A stretch of DNA of 64,000 nt, from contig BSYQ01000011.1 in assembly GCA_030272585.1 (NCBI GenBank), forward strand, positions 3,720,001 to 3,784,000. Direction: 5' to 3'. The notes under the pieces are model-generated. The model had not been told where the DNA came from, did no database searches, and saw only the letters and a list, made by a program, of their open reading frames with translations. Positions 23,519 to 36,500 of this stretch are shown piece by piece. The stretch is from Bryopsis sp. KO-2023 (taxonomy: Eukaryota; Chlorophyta; Ulvophyceae; Bryopsidales; Bryopsidaceae). Position numbers and translations under genes: made by a program. Position 1 is the first letter of the stretch; the number at the start of each line of letters is the position of its first letter.

Positions 23519-23661
23519 TGTTGGAACGACCCAATCGAAGTGAGGCTTTATAGTACAGATCTGGGTTTGTAGTACAGATCTGTCCACCAGTTTTAGGATA
23601 TAGGGTGAACACTCGGTTGTCTGTTTGTCTTTTGTAACCTTCTCGTTTCCCCAAAGTAACA
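23519..23661 (+). repeat. 3' LTR of the outer TRIM-like element
   Basis: Second 143-bp copy of the TGTTGG…GTAACA repeat, followed by the AAAG target duplication at 23662–23665. Confidence 0.85.
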
Positions 23662-24452
23662 AAAGCCAAAATTGGATTGGGTGCTTGGTGTTACTGTGAA
23701 GAGTCTGATCCATATTGCTCACCTACTACTTGCACCTTGGCAGGCCTCACCGGTTATCCACAGCTGTTTGGAAAAAAAATCATGATGCAGGTCAATGATA
23801 AAAAATCTATTTTCCTTTAGGTTTTACTGCACACAAGATGCATGTCTGACCGCAGCTTCTCCTCGTTTCATTTTTTTTGGGCTCTTTTTTCGTTAAAAGA
23901 AGAGAAAGAACCCCGTGCAAAGAAAACGAATACTTATATCTGCTTTCTTTGCTTACCTAGTCTGCATGCTTGGTTTCTATTTTAAGACGCCTGGCATGAA
24001 AAAAAGGTGCTCCCTCGCTCTGAGTTTACATCGCCTCCCTTCTAATCAACTTGCAAAAATACAAACTCCCCAAAGTCCAGAACTTACAAAAAAAGCAAAA
24101 AAAAAAAAGTACATGGATCTTAAGACATAGACTTCCTCCCAAAGTCTCTCTAACATGTGACTCGAAGATAGAAAGAAAAAAAAAACAAAATCGCAACAGC
24201 AATTCAATCGCTGGCCCATCAACCCCCCCTCTTTCATCCTTATTTTCTTTCTGTTCAAATACAAATTACGCAAGCCACTTGAAAATAAAATAACAGAAAA
24301 CCCCACTTTAAAAAAGCAACTTTCATAAACATTCCAACCGCAAAACAAGATCAGCTTCCCCCACTTTTTTTTTGTTTTGCCGTCCTATCTCCACAAGCAA
24401 AACTTAACTTCAAAAACACCAACAGAACAACAAAACAAGCCAACCCACCCCA
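23662..24452. other. Intergenic and 3' flank of the demethylase gene
   Basis: A/T-rich DNA between the mobile nest and the stop codon of the minus-strand KDM5-like gene. It probably contains that gene's 3' UTR. No reading frame with recognisable features was found. Confidence 0.6.
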
Positions 24453-27400
24453 TCAGCCCCTACCACCACATGCTTTCCTCAACCGATGAGCCTCATCCTT
24501 GACTTTCTCCTCCAATCTAGTCAAAGCCCGAAGCTGGTCATCCGAAGAAAGCACCCCCCATTGAACTGCCAAGGCTGCCAGGTAAGTCCCCATGTCAGAC
24601 TCCACCTGAGATCGTGAACTAGACACTTGCGACGAGCCCAACACCCCCACCCGGGAAGCATCTGTCCTCTCTTCGTTTTCCTCCACACTCTCCCCTGGTT
24701 TCACATGATCAAACGCTTCCAAACAAGGCCGACCAGCATCCCCAAACACAGTCTGGGCACCATATTTCTTTGCCAGATCGACAGCATACCTCTGAGGAAC
24801 GGAGTAAGGGTAAGCTTTGCCTTCGGCAGCACAACAATGGGGGCATTTATACCCTGGGGGAGGGGAAAGATCGGTGTTCAAACCCACACATTCATAATGG
24901 TACCACAACACCGGACATTTCTCCTCCTCCTCGCATGCTAACATGGGTCGATCGACTTCATTGGTCTGTTTGCACAGGCAATACGGGGTGCTCTGGTTGA
25001 CCAGGTACTCCAAAATCTCAGGGTCCACCCGAATCGGGATGTGCTGAGCCTGTTTGATGTGATTGCTTGTCCTCTCGAGAAGATCAGCAGGAACTTGATG
25101 GATGGGCTCCCCAGCATGGGCACCCAACAGGGATTCAATGACACGACCTTCAGCTGCCCATTGCTGGCAAGAGGAAATAGCACCATGCGCCGCCACCAGC
25201 ATCGAATCCCTGGTATGGTCTATCCTCAGTCCGGCCGAATCCACTATCAAATCCTGCATGTGTTCGATCGTGGGTTTCATGTCATTCCTTCTCACTGGCA
25301 CATCCTCCCGTCGGCATTTGGGGATTCTAGTTTTGGTTCTTTCCCCCAGAAGCATCAGATGTTGCACCCTGCTCCTCCAGAACTCAGATTTCCTGTGGTC
25401 GAGAACCCTCTCATGCAAAGCCGTCGAATCCACCCCGACCATCACGGTCTGTTTCACCATGCTATGGATCACAGCTTCAGGCAACAGCCCATCTGGGTCT
25501 CCTCCCACCAATCGACTCGCGTCGTGCCCATCAAGCAAAGCCGTCACATGCGAATGCCATTGCTGGTAGTGCTTGACGATCGCATTGAGTTGACCCTCTT
25601 CTGGAACTCTCACTCGCAGCTGCCGTGCAGCTTCCAGCAGCACCCTCAGCTCAGCATGGGTCGGCCTGTTGATCTCGCACATGGGAACGCACATCGGACA
25701 TAAGAATTTCCTGGATGCTTTCGCATACACCGGCAAGCACTCCAGATGAATCCATTCTTTGCATCCTACGCAAGTCAAGGCGGGACTGTCTGGAGTCACA
25801 CAACCACAGTAGCATGCTTTCAATGGTCCCTGGCCGTCTTGGTTGTGGATGGCAGAGAGCACCCTCTGAACGCTGGCGAAAATCTCTTGGAGAGGCAAGG
25901 AAATAGCGTGGCATAGGCTGATGTTAAAATTCTCGACGAGATCCTGGATGGTTTTCAACTGATTTTTCAAGTTGCCGCCATCGATCAAGCATCCCTTCAT
26001 CATATACGTCAGTTCCTTCACCTCGGCTGCGCCTTTTCGCAAGGATTGGCTCGCCCCGAAAAGCTGCACACAAAACACTTTTCAAGTTGGGAATACGGGA
26101 GGACAAGATACCTGTCAATGCTTCCGAGGCATTTTTTCGTTTTCCGACTCCTTAGCCAAAACAAAAAAAGCGATTCTGAATTCGTCGTCGGATTTTTTTT
26201 GTCCGTCTTTTTTAATGGCAGGAAATGCTATCCAATTGTTACTAATTGTGTGGTGTTGTTGTCCTACCCTCAATAATAACAGGATTTCTTCGTACCACCA
26301 ACACCACTCTTTTCACCTCACCTCTTTCACCCTCCGCTCCCATTCTTTGTACTTGTCCAGCATTCTTTTCAGATTTTCCACGCCTTCCAAGCGAAATGGA
26401 ATTCGATCGGCTGCCTCCATCCATGAGGAAGCTTCCCTCACCTCCAAAATCCTGCCCCCGTAGCAAGCCTCTTCAAATCGATCCCTCCATTCCCTGCCTC
26501 TACCCAACTCGCTCGAAAGCTTTCCTCTGAGTCCTTCATCCACCCCCACTTGACATGCGATTTGCAACAACAGCTCGCCCCCCCTGAGTGAAGGCTTTTC
26601 CCTGATATCCGCTACGGAAGCTGGGGCATCCACCTCTTTCGGGGGTTGCTGGATGGCCTGAGAAAAGTGGGGTTTCAGCAGCTCCAGGGGGGAATGGGCT
26701 GTCACATCCAACGGGAGGCAATCGTTCGAAGGCACAGCCATCGTCGAGCCAGGATTTGCAAGGATGCATTGCGAAAGCCAAGTCGCTCTCGTCCTCGAGT
26801 CCAGCATCCATAACTCTTCAATTTCCTGGGTAACGAACCCATGCTCCTTTTTGAACCGATTTCCTTCAACCAGCAATTCTTTCAGCTGCTCGAGATTGAC
26901 CACGCCTTCGCTCGATCCCTCGCCCCCATCTAAAACACCTCTCGCTTTTCCAGCAAACTCCTTACCCAATGCCACTTTCCGTTCCAGCTCAGAGGTACCG
27001 TCGAACTCAACCCCAACTTCCCCAACACATTGGAGGAGAGTTTCGACATCGTTCAGATCAAGAGGGTGGCCGTTGACCAACCTTCCGGAAATAAGCTTGA
27101 GTTGGGAATGGATCTGGGCACATTTGACGTGGAGCTTGGTGGCTTGCTGGAGTTCATCGAACCGAACGTGCAGGGCAGTCCCTTGGCCGACCAATCCAGC
27201 TAGGGTTTCCATGTCGATTGCGCTTCTTCCTCCCTGCAGGTTCGAAAAGCAAAACAAACAAAGAAATCGCAGAAAATCAGGCCATGACTGCTTGTCAGAC
27301 TCAATCAAGGGTGCGTTCAGTCCCTACTTAACGCACAGGTGGCTGATGAATGAAAATCGGTTCTGTTTCAACCTTCGATTCCTCCAGAGCGTCAAGCATG

Positions 27401-30400
27401 CTCCTCAGCTTGGCTTTCAATGCAAGGGCGTTTTCTTTCCGTTGCTGGAGTCTGACGAAAATTTCCATATCTTGAGCCCCACATGTGAATCCTTCAGAAA
27501 TGCACTCTTCCAAGGCTGAGATCGATATTTGCTTTCCAGCTAAACTTCGACGTGCGTTCGCTTCCCATTCTCTTTGACGAACCGCACGACGAAATTCCTC
27601 CACCTGGGGTAATTTTAACCAGACAACAAAGATTTAAAAAACACACGCACACACTTTTTTTTTCAAACTTTCACTTACAAAAAAAGTAAAAATTGTCGAT
27701 TCTGGAACAAGGAAATGAATGAGAAAACCATAGTGAAAAAAAACTCCAATCCATGTTCCATTGGGGGTACAATATTATACATCGGGGAATGTTAAGAGGT
27801 GAAAAATGAAGCAAAAATTCGCGGCATTACGTGTTATTTTTTGACCTTTTTTTAATCTTCAACACAGTTCTTCCCATGCAAGAAAACCCACCGACCTCGG
27901 GCACTTCCACATTGAGTCTCTCTCCAGCATGCAAATGCTCCCTCATTTTCTTTAGAGAGTCCCTCTGTTGCACAGCACTTGTAGCTTTCAGTTTCCAATT
28001 CTCCACGAGTCTGACCAACGCTTTCATGGCATCGATTTCAGGGACGTAAGCTGGAATTTCCGTGACTTGCTCCAACAGTTCTTGCAATCTGGGCAGCTTC
28101 GATTTCAGCCCCAAGCACTCCCTCGCTTTCTCTTGCCACGACTCGATTCCTTTGATCGTTCCCCGGAGTTTTTCCAACTCTGGCAGCGTCACTCTGGCTT
28201 GAGCGGCCCTTTGTTGTAGCCTCCGCAAGTCCCCTGATCCAAAACCCCGTCTGTCATCATGCTCTTGGTTGAACACACACTCCAGCCCCTGTCTGATTTC
28301 TAACCCGACGTGCAATCTGGCTTGCAGCACAGCGACATCCGGCAGGCTGACATGAAGTTTCAACCCAGCGGACACCAAGCTCTCCAGCACCAAGACATCA
28401 ACAGGCGAATTGGAGCTCAAAACATCGTTCGCCTGGGCTTTCCACTCAGACGCAGCTTTTCGGACGCCTCGAAGTCGACTCAAGCCGGGTATGTTCACGG
28501 GAGGGGGATGCCAGCCAAACACCACATCCAATTCTTCCATGGATACTTTGATTTGACCAGCTTTCTTCACCAAACCGATCCATTCCTCTGCCTCCACCAC
28601 CTTGTCATACAATTTTCTCAATTCATCCACCTCTTGACCTGCCCACAGAAACTGTTGAGCTTCAAGCTTCAAGGAGGCGATCTCCGCCGTCCTCGAGCCA
28701 CCAATGCTCACCATCTTTTTGGCCCTCTGTTTCCAGGCGACCAAAAACTCGTCAAACAAGCTGGAGAAATCGAGTTCATTCGGTGTCACATCACGGCTTC
28801 GTTTCATCCCTTGCTGGTCCCCTTGAGAATTCACTCGCCGAGTCAAAGCAGTGGTCCCAGCATTGAGATCGGCCTCAGGGATGGACTCCTCTCGCTCAGA
28901 TGTCGCCACCGGCGAAACGTAAGCATCTGTCAAGTTTTTCTCATCTTGACCCGCCAATTCTCCACCTCTGTTCGAAATCCCCCCCCCTCCCCTTTCCTCC
29001 ACCTCGACCTCCATTTTCTCATCGGTACAAGTTGGGGTTTTTGTGCTTTTGCACATGGCTGTCAATTCCCCTATAGAGTATCTGTACATCAATTTCTTGG
29101 AAGACAGGGGGCAGTCACATTGATGGTGGATGTCTTGGAAGCAGACGATCCGGTCGGAGCATGAACACGACACAGCTGACAAATGGAGGAACCTCCGGCA
29201 TATTGCACATTGCCTATCCTCCATTTCGTTATTCTCTGGGGTGGTTTTTTGTGGCATTCGTTCAGACAGCTTCACACCTGGTAGCCCAGTTTACACACAA
29301 ATTTCTTATTCTTTCCATATATTTATCTGCAGAAATATGTGTTTCGACTGAAGATCAGAAATAAGAAAGCAGATCAGAGTGAATCTCCCAATTTTTTTTT
29401 TTGAGAAAAACCACAGGATGCACAACACCCATCAATGGATAGTTCCGTTCCTAAAGAGTTGACTCAGCTTCAGAAACAAAAACAATATTGCTAATATTTC
29501 TCCATGCATTTCTATTGTTGGAAACCCTACATACCTTTCCCCCAAATTTTCAAACGGGCTGCACTCTCCTTTGCAATGACTCTGTCCAGCTCAGCCCATA
29601 AAACATCCAAATTTCCAGCCCCATCCCTACAGCTCTTTGCAGCTGATAGCAAGAGCTCATCAGTAGAGAGCACCTGTACCCCCCCCCAAAAAAAAAAATT
29701 AAAAATTAAAACTCAATAAATAAATAAATAAGCAAAAAAACTTACATATCTTTGAAGAAAAGACAAAAAGATCAAAAGATTATTCTATTTTTATTTTTAT
29801 TCTTTTGACAGCACAAGACTTTGTAATATATTTGAAAGGGTTAAAAAAGACAAGGTTGCAGACGGTCTCCATACATCGCTTCCATTCACTTGGCATTTTC
29901 TCACTCACCGGGGATTTCCTGTGCAAAGCATATCGCTGATCAGCAAGTTCAGCAAACCTCAACCAATCATAGGGTGCGAAATTCACGGCCTCGGCCACAT
30001 TCAACCCCGTGTTGAACCCAGCATGGTAAGCTCTCGGAAAAGTAACCACAAATTCACCCTCCTCTTGCAGGGTTTCGCACAAATCCAGGCCCCTGTCCAT
30101 CAGCTTCTCAGGGGAGACGATCGTGGTCAAATGGCACAGCAAATCTGGCTGCTTTTCAAATTGGTCTTTCAGCAAATCGTTCCTCAAAATGGACTCGAAC
30201 TGGTCGGCTTCGAACGATGACACCCCATACCATTTTTTGCCTGCACCTTTGTGAAGGTAATTCACGGAGTAGAACAGATGGTCTTCCACATGCCAGCAGA
30301 AGGTCGAGAATCGCATCCCCACATACAACCAAGGTACCAGCACTCCAGGGACATTATCAGGAATGAGTCTGAGGAGCGAGGATGGGGCACGAGGCAAATT

Positions 30401-32282
30401 GTTCAAATTCCATAGACTGTGGGCAAAATCACCACGGCTAGAAAATCCTGACCCAGTGGTCCCCGTTTCGATGTCAGCCCCATACAACACCTCCACCACC
30501 TCCTCTTTTTCATCTATTATTTTCCAGAAATCTGCCTCCAGATCATCGATCGTTACCTGTTGCAAAAACATACCCCTGTTAGGATCGAATCGGAAGAGAT
30601 GTCTGCTTTTGTTTTGGCTTCTCATTGTGAATGACTAAATTGCAGCCATTTAGTCCGTCCCCAACACACAAACACAGAACAAGTTTATGACGTCCCAAAA
30701 CACCATTGAGACGTCCTAACGTAACGCCGTCATGCATTACATACCATATCAGGGGTTGACGAGGTTCCGTAGTATTTCTGATCGAAATCATCAGCAAATC
30801 GAGCGAACTGTGCATAGCTCAGGCGCGGTCCATTTCCGAAACACTGCTTTCCGTGAAGCTTGTCGCTGCACTCAGCGCAGTACCAGTTTCCCTCTGGTAT
30901 CTTTTCCAGAGGGGGACTGCAGCAAAAGAGGTGGTACCCCTTCGTGTTGTCAAGAGGGCAGTTGTCACAAAGCACTATGCTCGCCTCGTGTTGCCCACCA
31001 CCGCAGTGCTCACACATCAAAACCTCTAAGTTCCCTGGCGCGGGCTGGAAAGGCTGAAGCGGGATGCCAGTGGGTTCCTGCCGTTGTGTTTGCTCCGCAA
31101 ACTGTGGACGAAATTCGTTCCAAATAGGTGGACCACGGGGAGAGAGAGAGAGAGACAAAATGGGGAAGGAAAACAAAAAACGTCAATGCAAGTTGCAAGC
31201 AAAAAAACAATGCGCACGTTTTCGCTTCCCCCTCAACCCTACCGAAAACTCGACGCACCACGCTGCAGGAGGGACCCTCGTCCGTCTTCAGACGCTTCGC
31301 ACGGTCCAGAATCTCCCCGTCGCCTTCCGCACTCTGACTAGAGTCCTTCTCGCGTTTCATGTCCGCCAGCAAGTCAAGAACGTCCTCATCGTAGCCCGAC
31401 ATGCTCGTCCTCCGTGAGCTGTTTTTGCTGCTTCCCTTTTTCGCCTCGTACTCCTCTCTATTTTTCACAGCCTTTGCGACGTCGCAGAGCCAGTCCCCCG
31501 CTTTCGGAATGTGCCCCTGCTCCGCGCGCGAACGCTGGCCCGCTAGAAAAGGTGGTGGTCGAGGGAACCCATCCCTGTGCTCCTCACTGAACCGCTTGAG
31601 ATATTTTTCATACACCTTTCTCAAACTGTAAGTTGTGTTTCCGTTGTTGAGGTGGACCTATGCAAATCCACAGAAAACACAGTTTGCGACGTCCTTGCAC
31701 TTCCCCCAATTCCTGAACCCCTCTACAGAACCCATCCCCTCCTCGTTTCGACAAGAGGAGGACCGCGATCCTTCCGCGAAGAAACAAAGGAAACTTACGG
31801 GTCAGCAGAATTCCCACCTGTACAAGCTCCGCTACCTCCCCCCATTTCTTAGTTTCACCGCATTTTTGGTAACCCCCATGTTGCTCCACTGCGGTGTAAA
31901 GTTGAAACAGGTCCACCACTTTTCCACCCAGAGTTGGGTTTTTGGGGCCCTTCCTCGATTTCCCTTCACGGCTCCAAAACGTCTTGTACCCATCCCACCA
32001 AAAATCCTGCTTGCCTTCTGAGCGACGGTGCAACTTATCTATTCTCTGTACCCTGGTTTTGAACTCTAGCTCCGCCAAGTCCAAGGCAAACTCAACACCC
32101 CAACTTGCTTTCGGAGGAATAATTCTAGCCAGCCCGAATTTTTCTGCCTCTGGGCGAATAGACGCGATGTAGCCCAAAACGTCCTTGAACTCTTCAACGG
32201 TGGGACGATAAACGGGGGCTTGCCTTCTTTCTCCCCGTTTCACCCCAACAAATGGAGGGGTCCCTCCATTTCCCTCAGACAT
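24453..32282 (-). CDS. KDM5/JARID1-type JmjC histone H3K4 demethylase
   Basis: Nine exons in transcript order: 32282–31818, 31657–31259, 31101–30745, 30556–29909, 29673–29535, 29235–27896, 27603–27337, 27233–26322, 26063–24453. They join in frame to 2045 residues. Domain order is that of KDM5: JmjN (about 22–57, APVYRPTVEEF), ARID (about 75–185), first PHD finger (about 318–366), JmjC (exon 4), C5HC2 zinc finger (about 675–735, CAICRRF onward), a long helical PLU-1-like region, and two further PHD fingers in the last exon. The Fe(II) ligands are visible as H496 and E498 (WHVED) and H585 (PRAYHAGFN). The family removes methyl groups from H3K4 using 2-oxoglutarate and oxygen in the nucleus. The exon 2 donor (GTGCGT) was chosen over a stronger-looking GTAGGG because only it keeps phase. 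Confidence 0.94.
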
Positions 32283-33551
32283 GTCCCCAAAAATGAACAG
32301 CAACAAGCAAGGAGAAAAAAAAAATAGAAAAAGAGAGTTGTTTCGTTGCGCTTCTGTTTCACAACTCGAGCCGTGCTTTTACGTTGGAACCACAATAAAG
32401 CAGTGTTGTCTTGTGGGTTCGTCTTTTCTTCTGGGAAAAAAAAAAAGATTTGGAATTTAATCGTTTTCGGTTTCTTTTTGTGAAGTGTGCAGAGTAAAAA
32501 TTGAAATTGGGGGCGTGTTTTTTCTTGTCAGGACGCGCGACGGATGCATACAGTTTCCCTCGGAGGTGTGCAGTGCCGAGGCGTTCCGAGTCTGAGTCCT
32601 GCACAGATTCACAGATTCAAACCACCACCCCTGGCACAAACTGTCGACTGTGAGAAACACTCAGAACACCAGGGGAGCTGGCAAAAAAATCGAATCCACA
32701 CGAAGAGAACTTGCATGTTTAGACAAGCAGTTGTCGGATCTAATGCGAGTCGGAGAAACAAGGTCGGAGAAATGCAAGTTCCGAATGTTACGTGCAAAAC
32801 ACTCTCTCCCTCCACTCCACTCCACAATCTGCGATCGACCCAACAGAATCCACCAGAAATCAAAGGCCACATGGACGACGGGAAGACATATCTTTCTTTT
32901 TACTGAAGTGATACATATCACCCCGATATGACGGCAAGAGCCGCAACTTGCAACTCTGCACGCACCAATTGGATTGACAAAATCCTCACACGTATGAGTT
33001 CAACTTCAGCAAGTTCCAAAAAAACTAGACGCTGGTGCGTGTGCACGGACACAAATTGGCGTTTCCGATCAATCGGGACGCCCTTGCGCAGTGTAAAGCA
33101 AAAAAAGTGCCAAAACGCTCAGCTGGTTTGACGATTTCGGCGTCGAGGCCAATCTCCTTTTTTTTGCTCGTGACTAGAACTCTGAAGGTCCATAAGCGAT
33201 ACTTGTCCCCGACTGCGCCTCAACGTTGAGGTAATTCTTGATATCGGGAACGATTGTGCAGTGAATGCTTTCTACGCAAGTCCTGGAAAAGTACACAGCA
33301 ACATTCGTCTTCTGATCTCTTGTGTTCTTCACTACCCAATAACCTTTCGACCGACCTGTTCGGGGCCATGGTTCCAAAAACATCAGAAACAACAGAACCT
33401 TCCTTGACGATTTCTGATTAATTCTACGACCCAACCTAGTACACAAGTCCGTATTTATTTCCACTTTCTGTTCTTGTTGTGCGCAGTACAGATTTTAGTC
33501 TTGCTTGGCTTGGAACTTGGAACATCCCAACAAAAAGGGGAAGCGTCGAAA
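32283..33551. promoter_or_regulatory. Divergent upstream region between the KDM5-like and GT64-like genes
   Basis: About 1.27 kb separates two start codons pointing away from each other. It must hold both promoters and 5' UTRs. I see no clear TATA box, motif array or third gene. An in-frame ATG at 33474 upstream of the chosen GT64 start could extend that protein by 26 residues. Confidence 0.5.
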
Positions 33552-36500
33552 ATGGATCGCGTAATTTCTTTAGACGAAGCTTTCTCTTCGTCCAACAACA
33601 AGGCCCCCGCCGTTTTCAACCGCTTTTTCGGTCGGGCCCTGGCCCAAGTCTCACGCGGCGTCCCTCCCTTTCGTGGCATGCGCCTTTGGAAAGGCAAGCG
33701 ACGAGTTTTCACTTCGTCGTTGCTCAACAAAATCCGAACCGCGTGCAAAAAAGCTTATTCGCTGAGGAAGGGAGGGGGGATGGTTTCGTCGTCCAGTAGA
33801 ATTCTTCAAGTTCTACTTGCTCTGTCGTTTTTCGTTTTGATGTTCGGATTCTGGCAATCGCGGGGAGCGTTCTTGGGAGGGGTGTGTCCAGTGGGACCGA
33901 GACTGGAACATGTCCCTGAGGAGATTTTGCCGAAATACCCGGGGCCTGATGGTGTGTGTGTGTGTTTCGGCCTGGAATCGTTGCTTTGGAACGAACGTTT
34001 GCTGTTCGACTCCGTTTCACCCTGCTCTTTACGTGACAGATTTGTGCTGTTCAAAAATTTCCAGTTCAATGAACTAGTTCATGTCAAGATTTTGTGCCAA
34101 CGAAGTCCGACCAGTAAAGTTAGACAGTTTTTTATGAAACAAAAAAAGATATGGAGAATAGATAGATGTCAGGTACTATGGTTCTTTTTGTGTTTCTAAA
34201 TTTTTTTATTCAACTTTTTTTCAAACCAGGTCTTTTGGAAACCCTATTGAAGCCTACTGATGTACATATACTTTTTTTCTCTTTTCAATTTTCAGATGAG
34301 GTCAAAAATGTAATCGTTGAGTTCACAACATAAATACGTTTTATTGAAAGTCGAAAATGGACTAATATGATGTAAAAGATGTGTATCAAATATTCATGAA
34401 ATGTGAATGTTAAAATAAAACAAAATATTATCATCTCTTCTAGAACTGACTATATTGAGCTCGATTTTTACCAAGGGCAAAAATACTTTTTTTCGTTGGG
34501 CAAGTTTGCCTAATGTAAATTAAACACTCATTCATTCACATCATAAGATCTGCTTCCATGTTTTTTTTTTCTTTCCCTGCAGTCGAATCACCAGATCGCT
34601 TCACTCTGATCTTAAATTCCTTTCATAGACAAGATTTGATGAGAAAAGCAATCAAGCATTATGCGATATGTCCCATCATCGAGGAAATAAGGGTGGTGAG
34701 TCTTTTTTTTCCTTTTTTTTCCATCCCCCTTTCCCCCCCCCCATCATTGTTGATCCTACCAACCAGGAAAATATAACATGACAAAAACGCTCATTGTTTT
34801 CTTATGTGTGAAAGCATTGTTTTTTGGAGTCGTGGAGAAAAATAAAATTAAGTTGAACCAGACAATCAAATTACGAAATTGTGAATTAAATAAGTAAATA
34901 TGTTTAAAAGAACTTAAAAAAACCTCTGAAACTGTCGACTTTTTGAATTGTATATACACACATATACATATATTGATTTATCTTATTGTTTCAGTTTCAA
35001 TTCTGCCTTGCAGTGCTTTTTTTTAATAAATTTTTTTAATTTTTATAGATTTGGTGTGAGGATGGGGTGCCTCCCACAAAGGATTCCGATTCTAGATACT
35101 ACAGTTCAGAGAAAACTGTGATTTACGATGTAATGGATGACACAAGCTTGAACAACAGGTTCAAACCCATCAAAGGTGTGTGTCCCCATCAAAATACAAA
35201 TACTTTTAAAAAATTTTTGCAAGGTTTTTTCATGGCCGGTTGCGTGCTATCTGTGTGTGTGTGTTTTCGGCATGAAAATCGCTTCACAGAATCATCGAAA
35301 TAAGGTACTGTCTGCCAAAACGACAATCGGCCGAAAGACATATTTGCAAGGTTTACCTATAGATTTCGCTACAGGGTTGATTTCATCCCCCCACCCCACC
35401 CCCTCTCTGAAAAACCATAGTTCCAGCTGTCGCTCTTTCGTATTTTTTTTTTTCCTTGTGCTTTGATATTTTTCAGTACTTGTGTGCATCAAATAAGATT
35501 CTTTCCTTTTTTTCAACTTCTGGAAAAGAACACACATATTGGTAACTTAACTTTCTTTTTGTTTTTCTCTAGTCCTCTTTTTTTTTTTTTTTTAAGTGGA
35601 GAGCTTTGGATTTGTATCTCCAAACTTTATTTATTTATTTTTTACAAATGTGGAATTAAAAGTGATTTTTGTCTGCATAATTATGTCATCATTTTTTTTG
35701 TCTTTAATGGGAGTGTAGGTTTCTTTTAGGTTTACGAACGGAGGCGGTGATGAGCATTGATGATGATATTTACGTTCCTTGTTCAGACCTCGACAAAGCC
35801 TTTCAGGTACCGTAGATAGGCTAATTTTTGCGAGCATTAATTATTATTTATTTTTTTCATTATTATTATTTATTTTTTTTGCACCAATATATAAGGCCGG
35901 TAGATACGAACACCAAAGCCGTTCAATCAGGGCTCACACCCCGTTCCTGAAATCGATGTATATATATATATATATATATGTGATGCATTTCCACGAAAAC
36001 TACCCGTTCCATTGGGAAAACCGGTTACATGTTCGCTTGAACATTGAAGAAGGTCTCCACCCCTCACAACAGCCCCAACCCTTTCAACTAGCCAAAGCTG
36101 TCGATCCATGTCAGTCCAATTTCATAACGCCAGAAAAGTAGCCTCTTTGTTTGCGTTGGTAGAATTTCTGGGTGTGCTCATTGTTTACGGTGCCTTAATT
36201 TCTGCGACAGTAATTTTTGCGATCGGAGAAATGTTAGTCCAACGCAAGAATTAGCCTAGCTACGGTATTTTCAAAAATAATGAAAAAAAAATCGAAATGC
36301 TTGTTTAAATGCGGTGAATAATTTGAAGATTTACTGTGAGGGAAATTTGAACAAGCCTTTTTACAATTTTCAGGCGTGGAAAATTCGAAAGAGGCAATTG
36401 GTGGGATTTTTTCCAAGGGTTCACACCATGAATGCTGAATGCAAGTGGGTACAGAAATCTGAAGTTGCATTACTTCCATTACTCAATGGCATTGACTTTT

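Larger units (their letters stand above)
2567..23661 (+). mobile_element. Outer miniature LTR element (TRIM-like), split by nested insertions
   Basis: Two direct repeats of 143 bp (2567–2709 and 23519–23661) look identical, begin TGTTGG and end GTAACA, and are flanked by the 4-bp duplication AAAG (2563–2566 and 23662–23665). Directly after the left repeat lies TGGTTTCGGAGCC, a candidate tRNA primer binding site. Removing the nested insertions leaves an interior of only about 1 kb (2710–3308 plus 23124–23518), so the original element was about 1.3 kb. Its size, short LTRs and lack of recognisable gag or pol match terminal-repeat retrotransposons in miniature, which depend on proteins supplied in trans. 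I saw no convincing polypurine tract before the right LTR, which weakens the assignment slightly. Confidence 0.82.
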
